Source of the DNA: Akkermansia sp.
GTDB lineage: Bacteria; Verrucomicrobiota; Verrucomicrobiia; Verrucomicrobiales; Akkermansiaceae
Length of the DNA: 33,928 nucleotides
Assembly: GCA_017472085.1 (NCBI GenBank)
Contig: JAFUQZ010000024.1
Location: forward strand, 1-33,928
Reading direction: 5' to 3'
Below are positions 15,063 to 23,966 of the stretch, piece after piece. The notes under the pieces are model-generated. The model had not been told where the DNA came from. It saw nothing but the letters and a program-made list of their open reading frames with translations, and made no database searches. Positions within the stretch are counted from its first letter, which is position 1. Each line of letters begins with the position of its first letter. Position numbers and translations under genes: made by a program.

Positions 15063-17309
15063 ATGGACCCCAATACATTATTCTGGATCGTTCCCGTTGC
15101 CTCTCTTCTGGTGCTTGGCTTTGCAGCCAAGTTCTTCTTCGACATGAAGAAGGCGGATGAGGGTACGGATCGCATGAAGGAGATTGCGGGCTACGTGCGC
15201 GAAGGCGCCATGGCCTATCTGAAGCAGCAGTATAAGGTTGTTTCCGTCTTCTTCGTTATTATTGCCGTGGCATTCGGCATCATGGCTTACTACGGCCTTC
15301 AGAACGAGATTGTCCCCGTAGCATTCCTGACGGGCGGTTTCTTCTCCGGCCTTGCCGGTTTCATCGGCATGAAGACGGCTACCTATGCCTCCGGTCGTGT
15401 GGCTCAGGCTTGCCGCGATGCTGAGGACGGTCTGAATAAGGGTCTGCAGCTTGCTTTCCGTTCCGGCGCCGTGCTGGGTCTGACGGTGGTGGGCTTCGGT
15501 CTGCTGGATATCTCCGGCTGGTATCTGATTCTCGAACACACACCCCTGCTGGGTGAGCATACCGGCGTGGACAAGCTGGTGCACATTACCACGGTGATGC
15601 TTACTTTCGGTATGGGTGCTTCCCTGCAGGCTCTCTTCGCCCGCGTGGGTGGTGGTATCTACACCAAGGCAGCCGACGTGGGTGCCGACCTTGTGGGCAA
15701 GACGGAGTACCACTTCAACGAGGATGATCCCCGCAACCCCGCCACTATCGCCGACAACGTGGGCGACAACGTGGGTGACGTGGCCGGCATGGGCGCTGAC
15801 CTTTACGAGTCTTACGCCGGCTCCATCCTTGCAACAGCTGCTCTGGGTGCTGCCGTGGCCGCCGCCGCCGGTTGGGCATACGAGGCCGGCCTGCAGCTTG
15901 TCATGGCTCCCATGATTATCGGTGCCGTGGGTGCTATCCTTTCCATTCTCGGTATCTTCCTTGTGCGCACCAAACCCGGTGCCAACCAGACCCAGCTCAT
16001 GGCTGCTCTGAACAAGGGCATCAACTTCTCCGGCGTTCTCATCGCCATTCTTTCCGCTGTGATTCTCTGGGCTCTGGGCATTGAAAACTGGCTCGGTATC
16101 TGGGGTTCCATCGTCATCGGTCTCGTGGTGGGTATCGCCATCGGCAAGGTGACGGAGTACTACACCTCTTTCGAGTTCAAGCCGGTGCAGTTCATCGCTG
16201 AGAACGCAACCACCGGCCCTGCCACCGTTATCATCTCCGGTATCGGCGTGGGTATGATTTCCACCTGCTGGCCCGTGATTTTCATCGTCATCGGCACCAT
16301 CGGTGCTTACCTTTGCGCCGCCGGTGAGTGGGCCTTCACGGCAGACAATATGGCCATGGGCCTTTACGGTATCGGTATCGCAGCTGTGGGTATGCTTTCC
16401 ACGCTGGGGCTGACCCTGGCTACGGATGCCTACGGCCCCATCTCCGACAATGCCGGCGGTAACGCCGAGATGAGCGCTCTGGGTGAGGACGTGCGCAGCC
16501 GCACGGACGCTCTGGACGCCCTGGGTAACACCACCGCCGCTACCGGTAAGGGCTTTGCCATCGGTTCTGCCGCTCTGACCGCTCTGGCACTTCTGGCCTC
16601 CTACATTGAGGAGCTCAAGATTGCTGCCGCCCGTCTGGGTGATGCTCCCGTATTCATCTCCTCTTTCAGCGAGACTCCTGTGGGTACCGGTATTGAGGTG
16701 TCCAAGCTCAGCATTGCTGAGTTCATGACCAAGTTCGACGTGACCCTCATGAACCCGAAGGTGCTGCTGGGTATCTTCATCGGTGCCATGCTTTCCTTCC
16801 TGTTCTGCGGTCTTACCATGAACGCCGTGGGTCGTGCTGCCAAGAGCATGGTGGAGGAAGTGCGTCGCCAGCTCAGCGACAAGGACGTGTTCGAGGGCCG
16901 CAAGAAGGCTGACTACGCCCGCTGCGTGGGTATCTCCACCCAGGGCGCACAGCGCGAGATGGTGATTCCCTCTTTCATCGCCGTGGTGGTGCCGATTGCC
17001 ACCGGTCTGGTGATGGGTGTGGCCGGCGTGTTCGGTCTGCTGGCCGGTGGTCTTGCCGGCGGCTTTGTGCTGGCCGTGTTCATGGCCAACTCCGGCGGTG
17101 CCTGGGATAACGCCAAGAAGTACATCGAGACGGGTGACGCCTCTTTCTGCGGCAAGCACACGCCCATCCACGACGCTTCCGTTGTGGGTGACACCGTGGG
17201 TGACCCCTTCAAGGATACTTCCGGTCCGTCCCTGAACATCCTCATCAAGCTCATGAGCATGGTCTCCATCGTGACGGCCGGTCTCAACATCGCCTTCTCC
17301 CTGCTGTAA
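15063..17309 (+). CDS. hppA: Membrane-bound ion-pumping pyrophosphatase, K+-dependent type
   Basis: The 748-residue product couples hydrolysis of pyrophosphate to pumping of H+ and/or Na+ out of the cytoplasm. It has about sixteen membrane helices. The catalytic motifs are present: DVGADLVGKTE near 204-214, DPRNPATIADNVGDNVGD just after, and DTVGDPFKDTSGPSLN near the C-terminus, which supply the metal-binding aspartates. GNTTAATGKG near 488 has Ala where K+-independent enzymes have Lys, so potassium dependence is likely. Whether the ion is Na+, H+ or both cannot be settled by eye. Its promoter and terminator are clear, so it is a single-gene unit. Confidence 0.97.
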   Translation: MDPNTLFWIVPVASLLVLGFAAKFFFDMKKADEGTDRMKEIAGYVREGAMAYLKQQYKVVSVFFVIIAVAFGIMAYYGLQNEIVPVAFLTGGFFSGLAGFIGMKTATYASGRVAQACRDAEDGLNKGLQLAFRSGAVLGLTVVGFGLLDISGWYLILEHTPLLGEHTGVDKLVHITTVMLTFGMGASLQALFARVGGGIYTKAADVGADLVGKTEYHFNEDDPRNPATIADNVGDNVGDVAGMGADLYESYAGSILATAALGAAVAAAAGWAYEAGLQLVMAPMIIGAVGAILSILGIFLVRTKPGANQTQLMAALNKGINFSGVLIAILSAVILWALGIENWLGIWGSIVIGLVVGIAIGKVTEYYTSFEFKPVQFIAENATTGPATVIISGIGVGMISTCWPVIFIVIGTIGAYLCAAGEWAFTADNMAMGLYGIGIAAVGMLSTLGLTLATDAYGPISDNAGGNAEMSALGEDVRSRTDALDALGNTTAATGKGFAIGSAALTALALLASYIEELKIAAARLGDAPVFISSFSETPVGTGIEVSKLSIAEFMTKFDVTLMNPKVLLGIFIGAMLSFLFCGLTMNAVGRAAKSMVEEVRRQLSDKDVFEGRKKADYARCVGISTQGAQREMVIPSFIAVVVPIATGLVMGVAGVFGLLAGGLAGGFVLAVFMANSGGAWDNAKKYIETGDASFCGKHTPIHDASVVGDTVGDPFKDTSGPSLNILIKLMSMVSIVTAGLNIAFSLL

Positions 17310-17343
17310 AGCCGGAGAAGCCCAAAACAGATTATTTTCGTTC

Positions 17344-17394
17344 ATCCGCCGCCCTGCTTCCCCGCAGCGCGGCGGATTTTGTTGTTGTTTTTTT
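17344..17394 (+). terminator. Rho-independent terminator of hppA
   Basis: ATCCGCCGC (17344-17352) pairs with GCGGCGGAT (17369-17377), with an inner CTGC/GCAG pairing, followed by a T-rich tract up to 17394. Confidence 0.9.
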
Positions 17395-17448
17395 TCGAAA
17401 AAAATAGTTGTATAACAGACAAAAAGCAGGTATTTCTGCCTTTTTCTG

Positions 17449-17477
17449 TTGATTTTGCATCCCGGCGGGTGTAGTAT
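17449..17477 (+). promoter_or_regulatory. Sigma-70-type promoter of nifJ
   Basis: TTGATT (17449-17454) and TAGTAT (17472-17477) are separated by 17 bases, 87 bases before the nifJ ATG. The leader contains small GC hairpins but no recognised riboswitch. Confidence 0.65.
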
Positions 17478-17564
17478 ACTCCAAGTGAAGCTCTGCTTCC
17501 CGTGCGGGGAGTACTGTCTCCACCCATCACCTGAATATTTTTTCAACATTCACCAATATAGCAC

Positions 17565-20500
17565 ATGAACACTACATACAGCACTATTGATGCCAACGAG
17601 GCAGTCGCCTCCGTGGCATACCGTTGTTCGGAAGTGGCCGCTATCTACCCCATCACCCCGTCCTCTCCGATGGGTGAATCGGCAGAGACGTGGACCGCCG
17701 TAGATCGCAAGAACCTCTGGGGAACGGTCCCCAGTATCGTGGAAATGGAAAGTGAGGCCGGGGCCGCCGGTGCCGTACACGGCGCTCTGCAGACCGGTTC
17801 TCTGGCTACCACGTTCACGGCATCTCAGGGCTTGCTGCTGATGATTCCGAATATGTTCAAGATTGCCGGCGAGCTGACTCCCTGCGTCTTCCACATCGCC
17901 GCCCGTGCTCTGGCTGCCCAGGGTCTTTCCATCTTCGGCGACCACAGCGACGTGATGTCCGCCCGCTCTACGGGCTTTGCTATGCTCTGCGGTGCCAGCA
18001 CCCAGGAAGCCCCGGATATGGCCGCCATTGCTCACGCCGCCACGCTGGAGAGCCGCGTGCCCTTCATGAACTTCTTTGACGGCTTCCGAACCTCCCACGA
18101 GGTGGGCAAGATTGCCGACATCTCTGATGATACTCTGCGCGCGCTCATCGACCAGAAGCTGGTGGATGAGTTCCACGCCCGCGGTCTGAACCCGGATGCC
18201 CCGGTCATCCGCGGTACTGCCCAGAACCCGGACGTGTACTTCCAGGGTCGCGAAACGGTGAACAAGTACTACAACGCCGTGCCCGGCATCGTGAAGGCCA
18301 CCATGAAGAAGTTCGGCGACCTCACCGGCCGCTACTATGACCTGGTGGAATACATCGGTTCCCCGGAGGCCACGCGTGTCATCATCATGATGGGTTCCGG
18401 CGCAGAGGCTGCTCTGGAGGCCGTACAGGCCATGGGCGAGGATGTCGGCGTGCTGAAGGTGCGTCTGTACCGTCCTTTCCCGGCAGAGGATATGATTGCT
18501 GCTCTGCCCAAGACGGTGAAGAAGATTGCCGTGCTCGACCGCACCAAGGAGCCGGGCAGCCAGGGTGAGCCCCTGCTGCAGGACGTGGTGCAGGCTCTGG
18601 CAGATGCCCTGGTGGCCGGCACACTTCCCTACGCCATGCCGAAGGTGGTAGGCGGCCGCTATGGTCTGGGCTCCAAGGAGTTCACCCCCGCCATGGTCAA
18701 GGGCGTGTTTGACGAGCTCAAGAAGGACGAGCCGATGACCGGCTTTGCCGTGGGTATTGAGGATGACGTGACCGGCAAGTTCATTGCCTATGATCCGAGC
18801 TTCACCACGGAGGCCGACACCGTTACCCGCTGCATGTTCTATGGTCTGGGCTCCGACGGTACCGTGGGTGCCAACAAGGATGCCATCAAGATTATCGGCA
18901 AGCACACGGACCTGTGTGTGCAGGGCTACTTCGTGTACGACTCCAAGAAGTCCGGCTCCTCCACGGTGTCTCACCTGCGCTTTGGCACCACGCCGATTCA
19001 CAGCACCTACCTCATCACCAGCGCCAACTTCATTGCGCTGCACCAGCCGAGCCTGCTCAACCTCTTCGACTTCCTGAAGAACGCCGCCAACGATGCCACC
19101 TTCCTCATCAACACTGCCGTGCCTGCGGAGAAGGTGTGGGACAGCCTGCCTGCCCGCATGCAGCAGCAGATTATCGACAAGAACATCAAGGTCTACTGCA
19201 TCGATGCCTTCAAGGTGGCCAAGGCTACCGGCATGGGCGGTCGCATCAACATGATTATGCAGACCTGCTTCTTCCACCTCTCCGGTGTGATTCCCTCTGA
19301 TGAAGCCATCGGCTATATCAAGGAAGCCATCAAGAAGACCTACGGCAAGAAGGGTGACGAAGTGGTGGCCAAGAATATCCAGGCTGTGGATGCCTCTCTG
19401 GCCAACCTGTATGAAGTGCCCCTGGGCAGCAGCATCACGGGCCATGAAATCCCCGCTGCCCTGGCTCCCGGTGCTCCCGACTTCGTGCGCGACGTGCTCG
19501 GCAAGATTGTCATCGGCGAGGGCGACAGCGTGAAGGTTTCCGAGATGCCTGTCGATGGCACATTCCCCAGCGGCACCACACAGTACGAGAAGCGCGACCT
19601 CGCTCTCGAAATCCCCGTGTGGCAGCCGGAGAAGACAGAAACCAGCAAGGCCTGTATCCAGTGCGGTAAGTGCACCGTGGTGTGTCCGCACGCCGCCATT
19701 CGTGCCAAGATGGCTGACCCGGCTGATCTGGAGGGTGCTCCGGAGAGCTTCAAGTGCGCCGATGCCAGCAAGATGCACAAGAACTGGCAGGGTAAGAAGT
19801 TCATCATTCAGGTTTCTGCTTCCGACTGCACGGGCTGCACGCTGTGCTCCCGCGTGTGCCCCACGAACTCCCTGACCATGACCCCGGTCGCCGAGGCCCT
19901 CAAGCCCGAGGCCGAGAACTGGAAGTTCTTCGAGAAGCTGCCGGATGCCGACCGCACCAAGCTCAACGCCGCTCAGGTGAAGGATCAGCAGCTCCTGCGT
20001 CCGCTCTTCGAATTCAGCGGTGCCTGCGCCGGTTGCGGCGAGACTCCCTATGTGAAGGCACTCACCCAGCTGCTGGGCAATCGCCTGGTGGTGGCCAACG
20101 CCACGGGCTGTTCCTCCATCTACGGCGGCAACCTGCCCACCACTCCCTGGACGCACGATGCCGACGGCCGCGGTCCCGCCTGGGCCAATAGCCTCTTCGA
20201 GGACAACGCCCAGTTCGGTCTCGGCTTCCGCGTCTCTCTGGACAAGAAGCAGGAATACGCCATGGAGCTCCTTGAAGCTGCTGCCGCTAAGATTGGCACG
20301 GAACTGGTGGAGGCCATCAAGTCCAACCCGCAGAAGACCGAGGCAGAAGTGGTCAGCGCCCGCGAAACCGTGGCTGCCATCAAGGCCGCCTGCGGTGACG
20401 ATCCCGAGCTGGCTGCCCTCAAGGCACAGGCCAACCACCTGGTGAGCAAGTCCGTGTGGATTCTCGGCGGTGACGGCTGGGCCTACGACATCGGCTACGG

Positions 20501-21143
20501 CGGTCTGGATCACATCCTGGCCTCCGGTCGCAACGTGAAGGTGCTGGTCATGGATACAGAGGTGTACTCCAACACCGGCGGTCAGTGCTCCAAGGCTACT
20601 CCGCGTTCTGCCGTGGCCAAGTTCGCCACCCGCGGTAAAGACCAGGTGAAGAAGGACATCGGCTACATGGCCATGACCTACGGCAACATCTACGTGGCCT
20701 CCATCGCCATGGGCTCCAACGATGAGCACGCCCTCAAGACGCTGGCTGAGGCCGAGGCTTACGACGGCCCCGCTCTGGTGATTGCCTACAGCCACTGCAT
20801 CAACCACGGTATCAACATGGCTCAGGGTCTCGACCGCCAGAAGGATGCCGTAGACTGCGGTCGCTGGCTGCTCTACAACTTCAACCCGGACAACATCAAG
20901 CAGGGCAAGAACCCGCTCTCCATCAAGAGCCGTGCGCCCAAGAAGTCCGTGCGCGAAGCCCTCATCGGTGTGGAAGGCAAGGGCGGTGAAAACCGCTTCA
21001 AGATGCTGGCCAAGACCAACAAGGCCAACTTTGAGAAGCTTCTCGCCCTCGAAGAGCAGGACATCCAGCGCCGCTGGCGTCTCTACCAGGCTCTCGCTGC
21101 CATCGACTACTCCGCCGAGGCAGAGCAGCAGCCTGAGGCTTAA
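17565..21143 (+). CDS. nifJ: Pyruvate:ferredoxin (flavodoxin) oxidoreductase
   Basis: The 1192-residue single-chain enzyme oxidises pyruvate with CoA to acetyl-CoA and CO2, reducing ferredoxin or flavodoxin; it is a core enzyme of anaerobic metabolism. The N-terminal pyrimidine-binding domain starts DANEAVASVAYRCSEVAAIYPITPSSPMGE. The ferredoxin-like domain has two 4Fe-4S motifs, CIQCGKCTVVCP near 697-708 and CTGCTLCSRVCP near 754-765. The TPP-binding part starts with CAGCGETPY near 822, with NATGCSSIYGG and GGDGWAYDIGYGGLDH, and Cys in SNTGGQCSKATPRSA. Length is typical. Its codon use is strongly biased (mostly C or G third positions), which suggests high expression and creates a long meaningless open frame on the other strand. 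Confidence 0.98.
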   Translation: MNTTYSTIDANEAVASVAYRCSEVAAIYPITPSSPMGESAETWTAVDRKNLWGTVPSIVEMESEAGAAGAVHGALQTGSLATTFTASQGLLLMIPNMFKIAGELTPCVFHIAARALAAQGLSIFGDHSDVMSARSTGFAMLCGASTQEAPDMAAIAHAATLESRVPFMNFFDGFRTSHEVGKIADISDDTLRALIDQKLVDEFHARGLNPDAPVIRGTAQNPDVYFQGRETVNKYYNAVPGIVKATMKKFGDLTGRYYDLVEYIGSPEATRVIIMMGSGAEAALEAVQAMGEDVGVLKVRLYRPFPAEDMIAALPKTVKKIAVLDRTKEPGSQGEPLLQDVVQALADALVAGTLPYAMPKVVGGRYGLGSKEFTPAMVKGVFDELKKDEPMTGFAVGIEDDVTGKFIAYDPSFTTEADTVTRCMFYGLGSDGTVGANKDAIKIIGKHTDLCVQGYFVYDSKKSGSSTVSHLRFGTTPIHSTYLITSANFIALHQPSLLNLFDFLKNAANDATFLINTAVPAEKVWDSLPARMQQQIIDKNIKVYCIDAFKVAKATGMGGRINMIMQTCFFHLSGVIPSDEAIGYIKEAIKKTYGKKGDEVVAKNIQAVDASLANLYEVPLGSSITGHEIPAALAPGAPDFVRDVLGKIVIGEGDSVKVSEMPVDGTFPSGTTQYEKRDLALEIPVWQPEKTETSKACIQCGKCTVVCPHAAIRAKMADPADLEGAPESFKCADASKMHKNWQGKKFIIQVSASDCTGCTLCSRVCPTNSLTMTPVAEALKPEAENWKFFEKLPDADRTKLNAAQVKDQQLLRPLFEFSGACAGCGETPYVKALTQLLGNRLVVANATGCSSIYGGNLPTTPWTHDADGRGPAWANSLFEDNAQFGLGFRVSLDKKQEYAMELLEAAAAKIGTELVEAIKSNPQKTEAEVVSARETVAAIKAACGDDPELAALKAQANHLVSKSVWILGGDGWAYDIGYGGLDHILASGRNVKVLVMDTEVYSNTGGQCSKATPRSAVAKFATRGKDQVKKDIGYMAMTYGNIYVASIAMGSNDEHALKTLAEAEAYDGPALVIAYSHCINHGINMAQGLDRQKDAVDCGRWLLYNFNPDNIKQGKNPLSIKSRAPKKSVREALIGVEGKGGENRFKMLAKTNKANFEKLLALEEQDIQRRWRLYQALAAIDYSAEAEQQPEA

Positions 21144-21170
21144 TACCTCACTCTGAACCATTCATTCTTC

Positions 21171-21208
21171 CACGGACGGCAGCCCCGCGTTGCCGTCCGT
21201 GTTTGCTT
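21171..21208 (+). terminator. Rho-independent terminator of nifJ
   Basis: CACGGACGGCA (21171-21181) pairs perfectly with TGCCGTCCGTG (21191-21201) around a 9-base loop, followed by TTTGCTTT. It separates nifJ from the palindrome region. Confidence 0.9.
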
Positions 21209-21226
21209 TCAAGAACTTATCTCAAT

Positions 21227-21278
21227 ATAAAAGTATACTTTAATGATATCCCATAGCATCATTAAAGTATACTTTTAT
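21227..21278. repeat. Perfect inverted pair of AAAGTATACTTT palindromes (downstream pair 1)
   Basis: Two 21-base arms, 21227-21247 and 21258-21278, are exact reverse complements with a 10-base spacer. Each arm contains the 12-base palindrome AAAGTATACTTT (21230-21241 and 21264-21275) flanked by ATA and AATGAT. They lie between the nifJ terminator and the stop of the ATPase gene. Confidence 0.9.
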
Positions 21279-21314
21279 GTTATATTAAACCATTATATAT
21301 AAAAGTCATACATA

Positions 21315-21372
21315 AACATCAAAGCATACTTTCATGAGAAACCGCCTTATCATGAAAGTATACTTTAATGAT
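21315..21372. repeat. Inverted pair of AAAGTATACTTT-type palindromes (downstream pair 2)
   Basis: Arms 21315-21337 and 21350-21372 are reverse complements at 20 of 23 positions around a 12-base spacer. The right arm holds a perfect AAAGTATACTTT (21355-21366); the left has AAAGCATACTTT (21321-21332). The right arm ends four bases before the ATPase stop codon. Confidence 0.88.
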
Positions 21373-21375
21373 AAC

Positions 21376-22812
21376 TCAACAAGTGTATGATGAAGATTTT
21401 ACAGATCCGAGCAGGTAGCAGAGCACAGCGGCGGGGATGCGGATGAGGGGCAAAGCTCCCTCTGCCGGACAGAAAATCCCGAAATCCTCCATGTTACGAG
21501 TAGCCAGAAAGGCGGCGGTGGCGGCTTTTCCCCGGCACAGGGTCATAATAGCATCCTCTGCCGTGAGGGACGAGTCATTCTTGTATTTCACCTCGCAGAG
21601 GAAGCGTTCTCCGGCAGGGAAATCTACCGCCACATCGACCTCCCGTTGTTCGCGCCGCAGGTAACCCACGCGGCAGGGCGAGGTATAGGCGTTGCGGAAG
21701 TGCCGATACACGGTTGTTTCGGCCATCAGCCCGCGTTCTTCATCCGAGAGCCGCTCCGGGTTGCGCATGAGTGTGGCATTGCGGAGTGCCACGTCTGCCA
21801 CATAAATTTTCGGCTGGGAGGAAAGCCCCTTTTTGCCGGAATAATCGATGGAATGGCAGATGTAGATGAGGTTGGCATCCTGCAGGAACTCCATGTACCG
21901 GGAAAGAGTGGGTTGAGAGACCCCCTCGAGCTGGCGACACATGGCGGCGGCGTTGATCAGGCTGCCGGAATGCAGGCAGAGGTAGAGGAATACCTTTTCC
22001 AGCTGCAGGGTGTTGCGGACATCGAACAGGGAGGGAATATCCCGCTTGAGCACCTTGTCCACCACATCTTCGCGCAGGATGCTCTGTGCGCGGAAGGTGT
22101 TGTCCAGATGCAGCAGCTCCGGAAAGCCGCCGATATTCAGATAGCGGTTCCAGTGCGGGGCCATCCCGGCAAAGCGGTGCATCAATCCGGCGAATTCTGC
22201 CGGCTTCATGCGGGGCAGCTCCTCCGGGGAGACCTCGGCAGGAAGCTCAGGCTTCACCCGCATCAGCTCGCAGTATTCGTAAAAGTTCAGCGTGGGCATG
22301 CGCAGCACGCGCCACCGCCCCACGCCGCTGTCGCGGGCACCTTTTTCGATATAGGGACTGGCAGACCCCGTGGCCACCAGCTGCAGCTCCGGCCGTTGGT
22401 CATAGAGCACCTTCAGCCAGAGAGACCAGTCCTCCGCATACTGAATCTCGTCCAGAAAGAAATAGCGCGTACCCTCCCGCGGGCGGGCGCGGTCATAGGC
22501 ATCTATCACCGGCTTGATGCCTGTGAGCTTCAGAACAGGGTTGTCGAAAGAGAGATAGAGGATATTATCCGGATTCACCCCTCGGCTCAGCAGCTCGGCA
22601 ATCATCTGCCGCATCACCGTGGTCTTGCCCACCCGGCGGGCGCCGCTCAGCACCACAAAGCGGCGAATCCCGGGCTCATCCAGGATACTCAGAGCGTCGT
22701 GATACGCCCGGCGCTGCATTTCCGGCAGCTCCATGGTGCAGCTGCGCTGCTCCCACCAGGGATTGTATTCCTGCAACAGGTGAATCAGCTCCGTCTCGTT
22801 GAAAATAGTCAT
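21376..22812 (-). CDS. AAA_14/DUF4143 ATPase with nuclease-like C-terminal domain
   Basis: The 478-residue product has an N-terminal P-loop ATPase domain with Walker A GARRVGKTT (57-65), Walker B YFFLDEIQYA (Asp121-Glu122) and LVATGSAS as sensor, as in the AAA_14 family. A winged-helix-like segment follows (SLINAAAMCRQLEGVSQPTLSRYMEFL, split here as positions about 282-309). The C-terminal DUF4143 part contains EVDVAV (Asp393) and LCEVKYKND (Glu408, Lys410), the D...ExK pattern of PD-(D/E)XK nucleases. Such proteins are abundant in anaerobes and archaea, and their function is unknown. The gene has its own unit, bracketed by three pairs of inverted palindromes, one pair upstream and two downstream. 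Base composition is close to that of the neighbours. Confidence 0.92.
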   Translation of the reverse strand: MTIFNETELIHLLQEYNPWWEQRSCTMELPEMQRRAYHDALSILDEPGIRRFVVLSGARRVGKTTVMRQMIAELLSRGVNPDNILYLSFDNPVLKLTGIKPVIDAYDRARPREGTRYFFLDEIQYAEDWSLWLKVLYDQRPELQLVATGSASPYIEKGARDSGVGRWRVLRMPTLNFYEYCELMRVKPELPAEVSPEELPRMKPAEFAGLMHRFAGMAPHWNRYLNIGGFPELLHLDNTFRAQSILREDVVDKVLKRDIPSLFDVRNTLQLEKVFLYLCLHSGSLINAAAMCRQLEGVSQPTLSRYMEFLQDANLIYICHSIDYSGKKGLSSQPKIYVADVALRNATLMRNPERLSDEERGLMAETTVYRHFRNAYTSPCRVGYLRREQREVDVAVDFPAGERFLCEVKYKNDSSLTAEDAIMTLCRGKAATAAFLATRNMEDFGIFCPAEGALPLIRIPAAVLCYLLGSVKSSSYTC

Positions 22813-22864
22813 TCTTCCCTCCTTTCAGGGAGATTATATCCCTTGATGCTCAACATGTCAAGCT

Positions 22865-22922
22865 ATAATAAAAGTATACTTTCATGATATCATGTATTAA
22901 CATTAAAGTATACTTTTATGAT
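22865..22922. repeat. Inverted pair of AAAGTATACTTT palindromes (upstream of the ATPase)
   Basis: AAAGTATACTTT occurs at 22871-22882 and 22905-22916. The flanking arms (22865-22886 and 22901-22922) are reverse complements at 20 of 22 positions. They lie 53-110 bases upstream of the ATPase start, where an operator or promoter would be, and just after the stop of the uracil-DNA glycosylase gene. Confidence 0.88.
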
Positions 22923-22940
22923 GCGTCAAATGATTGACAA

Positions 22941-23873
22941 TCAATTCTTCCGGAGAAAATATCCGCGTTGCTTGTCAGAGATGGGCAACCCGGCTGTTTC
23001 CATGACATAGAGCATTTCTTCCCAGAGCCGGCGGCGCTCAGAGAGGTCGGAGGTGCGCAGGAGGTAGCTGGGATGATGCGTCACCACCACGGGTATACCG
23101 TTGTAGGAACCGTGTTCCAGCTGGTAGGCGGCCAGGGGGAGATTGCCGCGTTGCAGGATACCCCGGGCGGCAATCACACCGAGCGCCACAATCACCCGGG
23201 GTTGCACCAGAGCAATTTCGAAATCCAGCACCGGGGCAGAGAAGCGAATTTCCTTTTCGGTGGGCGGCCGGGTGTTGAGCGTCTGGCGGGGTTGCTCCGG
23301 GCGGAACTTGACCAGGTGGGTGATATAGACCTGTTCGCGGGTGAGCCCCATGGCCTTGAGCATGCCGTCCAGCTTGCCGCCGGCAGCTCCTTGAAAAGGC
23401 ATACCCGCTTTTTCATCGTGATAGTTCACCGCATCGCCCACAAACATGATATCGGCCGAGCGATTCCCCTGCCCAAACACCGGGGTGGGGCGCAGCGTGC
23501 CGAGTCCCCGCAGCGGTTTCCAGCCCGGCAGCAGGCGCTGCATGGCCTCCCATGCCTCAGCCGGACTCTGCCCGCCGGGACGGAAGAAAGGCACCTCATC
23601 CTCCGGGCGGGGCTCTTCCGATGCGAGCTCCGGCTCCGGGATATCATCCAGCCGCAGGCTTTGGCGGGGCTCCTCCTGTTGAGGCAGAGGCTCGGCAGAG
23701 ACGGGTGGGGGAGCCATTGCCGCCGGGGGAGGGGTGGGCATTCTGCCGCCGTTGCGGGCGGCCAGCATCCAGGAGCGCAGGATAGCGCGTGCCTCTTCAT
23801 CCACAGGCAGCCGCTCAACACCCTGCTGTTGCAGGGTGCGGAGATAATTGAGCACCATTTCCCGCGTATTCAC
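22941..23873 (-). CDS. Uracil-DNA glycosylase family 4-like protein without Fe-S cysteines
   Basis: The 310-residue product has a Pro-rich N-terminal extension of about 130 residues and a C-terminal domain of the uracil-DNA glycosylase superfamily (family 4/5 type). Recognisable blocks are VFGQGNRSADIMFVGDAVNYHDEKAGMPFQGAAG (about 137-170), QVYITHLVKFRP, VALGVIAARGIL and HHPSYLLR near 264. Family 4 enzymes remove uracil from DNA and bind a 4Fe-4S cluster with four Cys. Here all four appear to be missing: KFRP replaces KCRP, EIRFSAP replaces the EI.C.P segment, and the N-terminal Cys pair is not seen. The GEAPG-type motif is also altered to GDAVN, so the activity may be changed or lost. It is divergent from the GHL10 gene and has a promoter at 23906-23933. 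Confidence 0.85.
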   Translation of the reverse strand: MNTREMVLNYLRTLQQQGVERLPVDEEARAILRSWMLAARNGGRMPTPPPAAMAPPPVSAEPLPQQEEPRQSLRLDDIPEPELASEEPRPEDEVPFFRPGGQSPAEAWEAMQRLLPGWKPLRGLGTLRPTPVFGQGNRSADIMFVGDAVNYHDEKAGMPFQGAAGGKLDGMLKAMGLTREQVYITHLVKFRPEQPRQTLNTRPPTEKEIRFSAPVLDFEIALVQPRVIVALGVIAARGILQRGNLPLAAYQLEHGSYNGIPVVVTHHPSYLLRTSDLSERRRLWEEMLYVMETAGLPISDKQRGYFLRKN

Positions 23874-23905
23874 CGTGACAGAGACAGATTGAAACTATGC
23901 GCGGA

Positions 23906-23933
23906 ATGTTACCACAGATGGCAGTAAAGTCAA
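23906..23933 (-). promoter_or_regulatory. Probable promoter of the uracil-DNA glycosylase gene
   Basis: On the minus strand TTGACT (23933-23928) and TAACAT (23911-23906) are 16 bases apart, about 33 bases upstream of the ATG at 23873. Confidence 0.5.
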
Positions 23934-23966
23934 GCTTTCGGCTTGCAAGCAGACACAAAGGAGGGT

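Noticed and set aside
15078..17549. An open frame of about 820 codons antisense to hppA
   Set aside because: Same cause as for nifJ; the sequence is low-complexity His/Gly/Thr-rich and the sense frame is a certain gene.
17550..21161. An open frame of about 1200 codons antisense to the whole of nifJ
   Set aside because: It mirrors nifJ exactly and results from the strong bias against A or T in third codon positions of a highly expressed gene. It has a His/Val/Gly-rich composition without domains.
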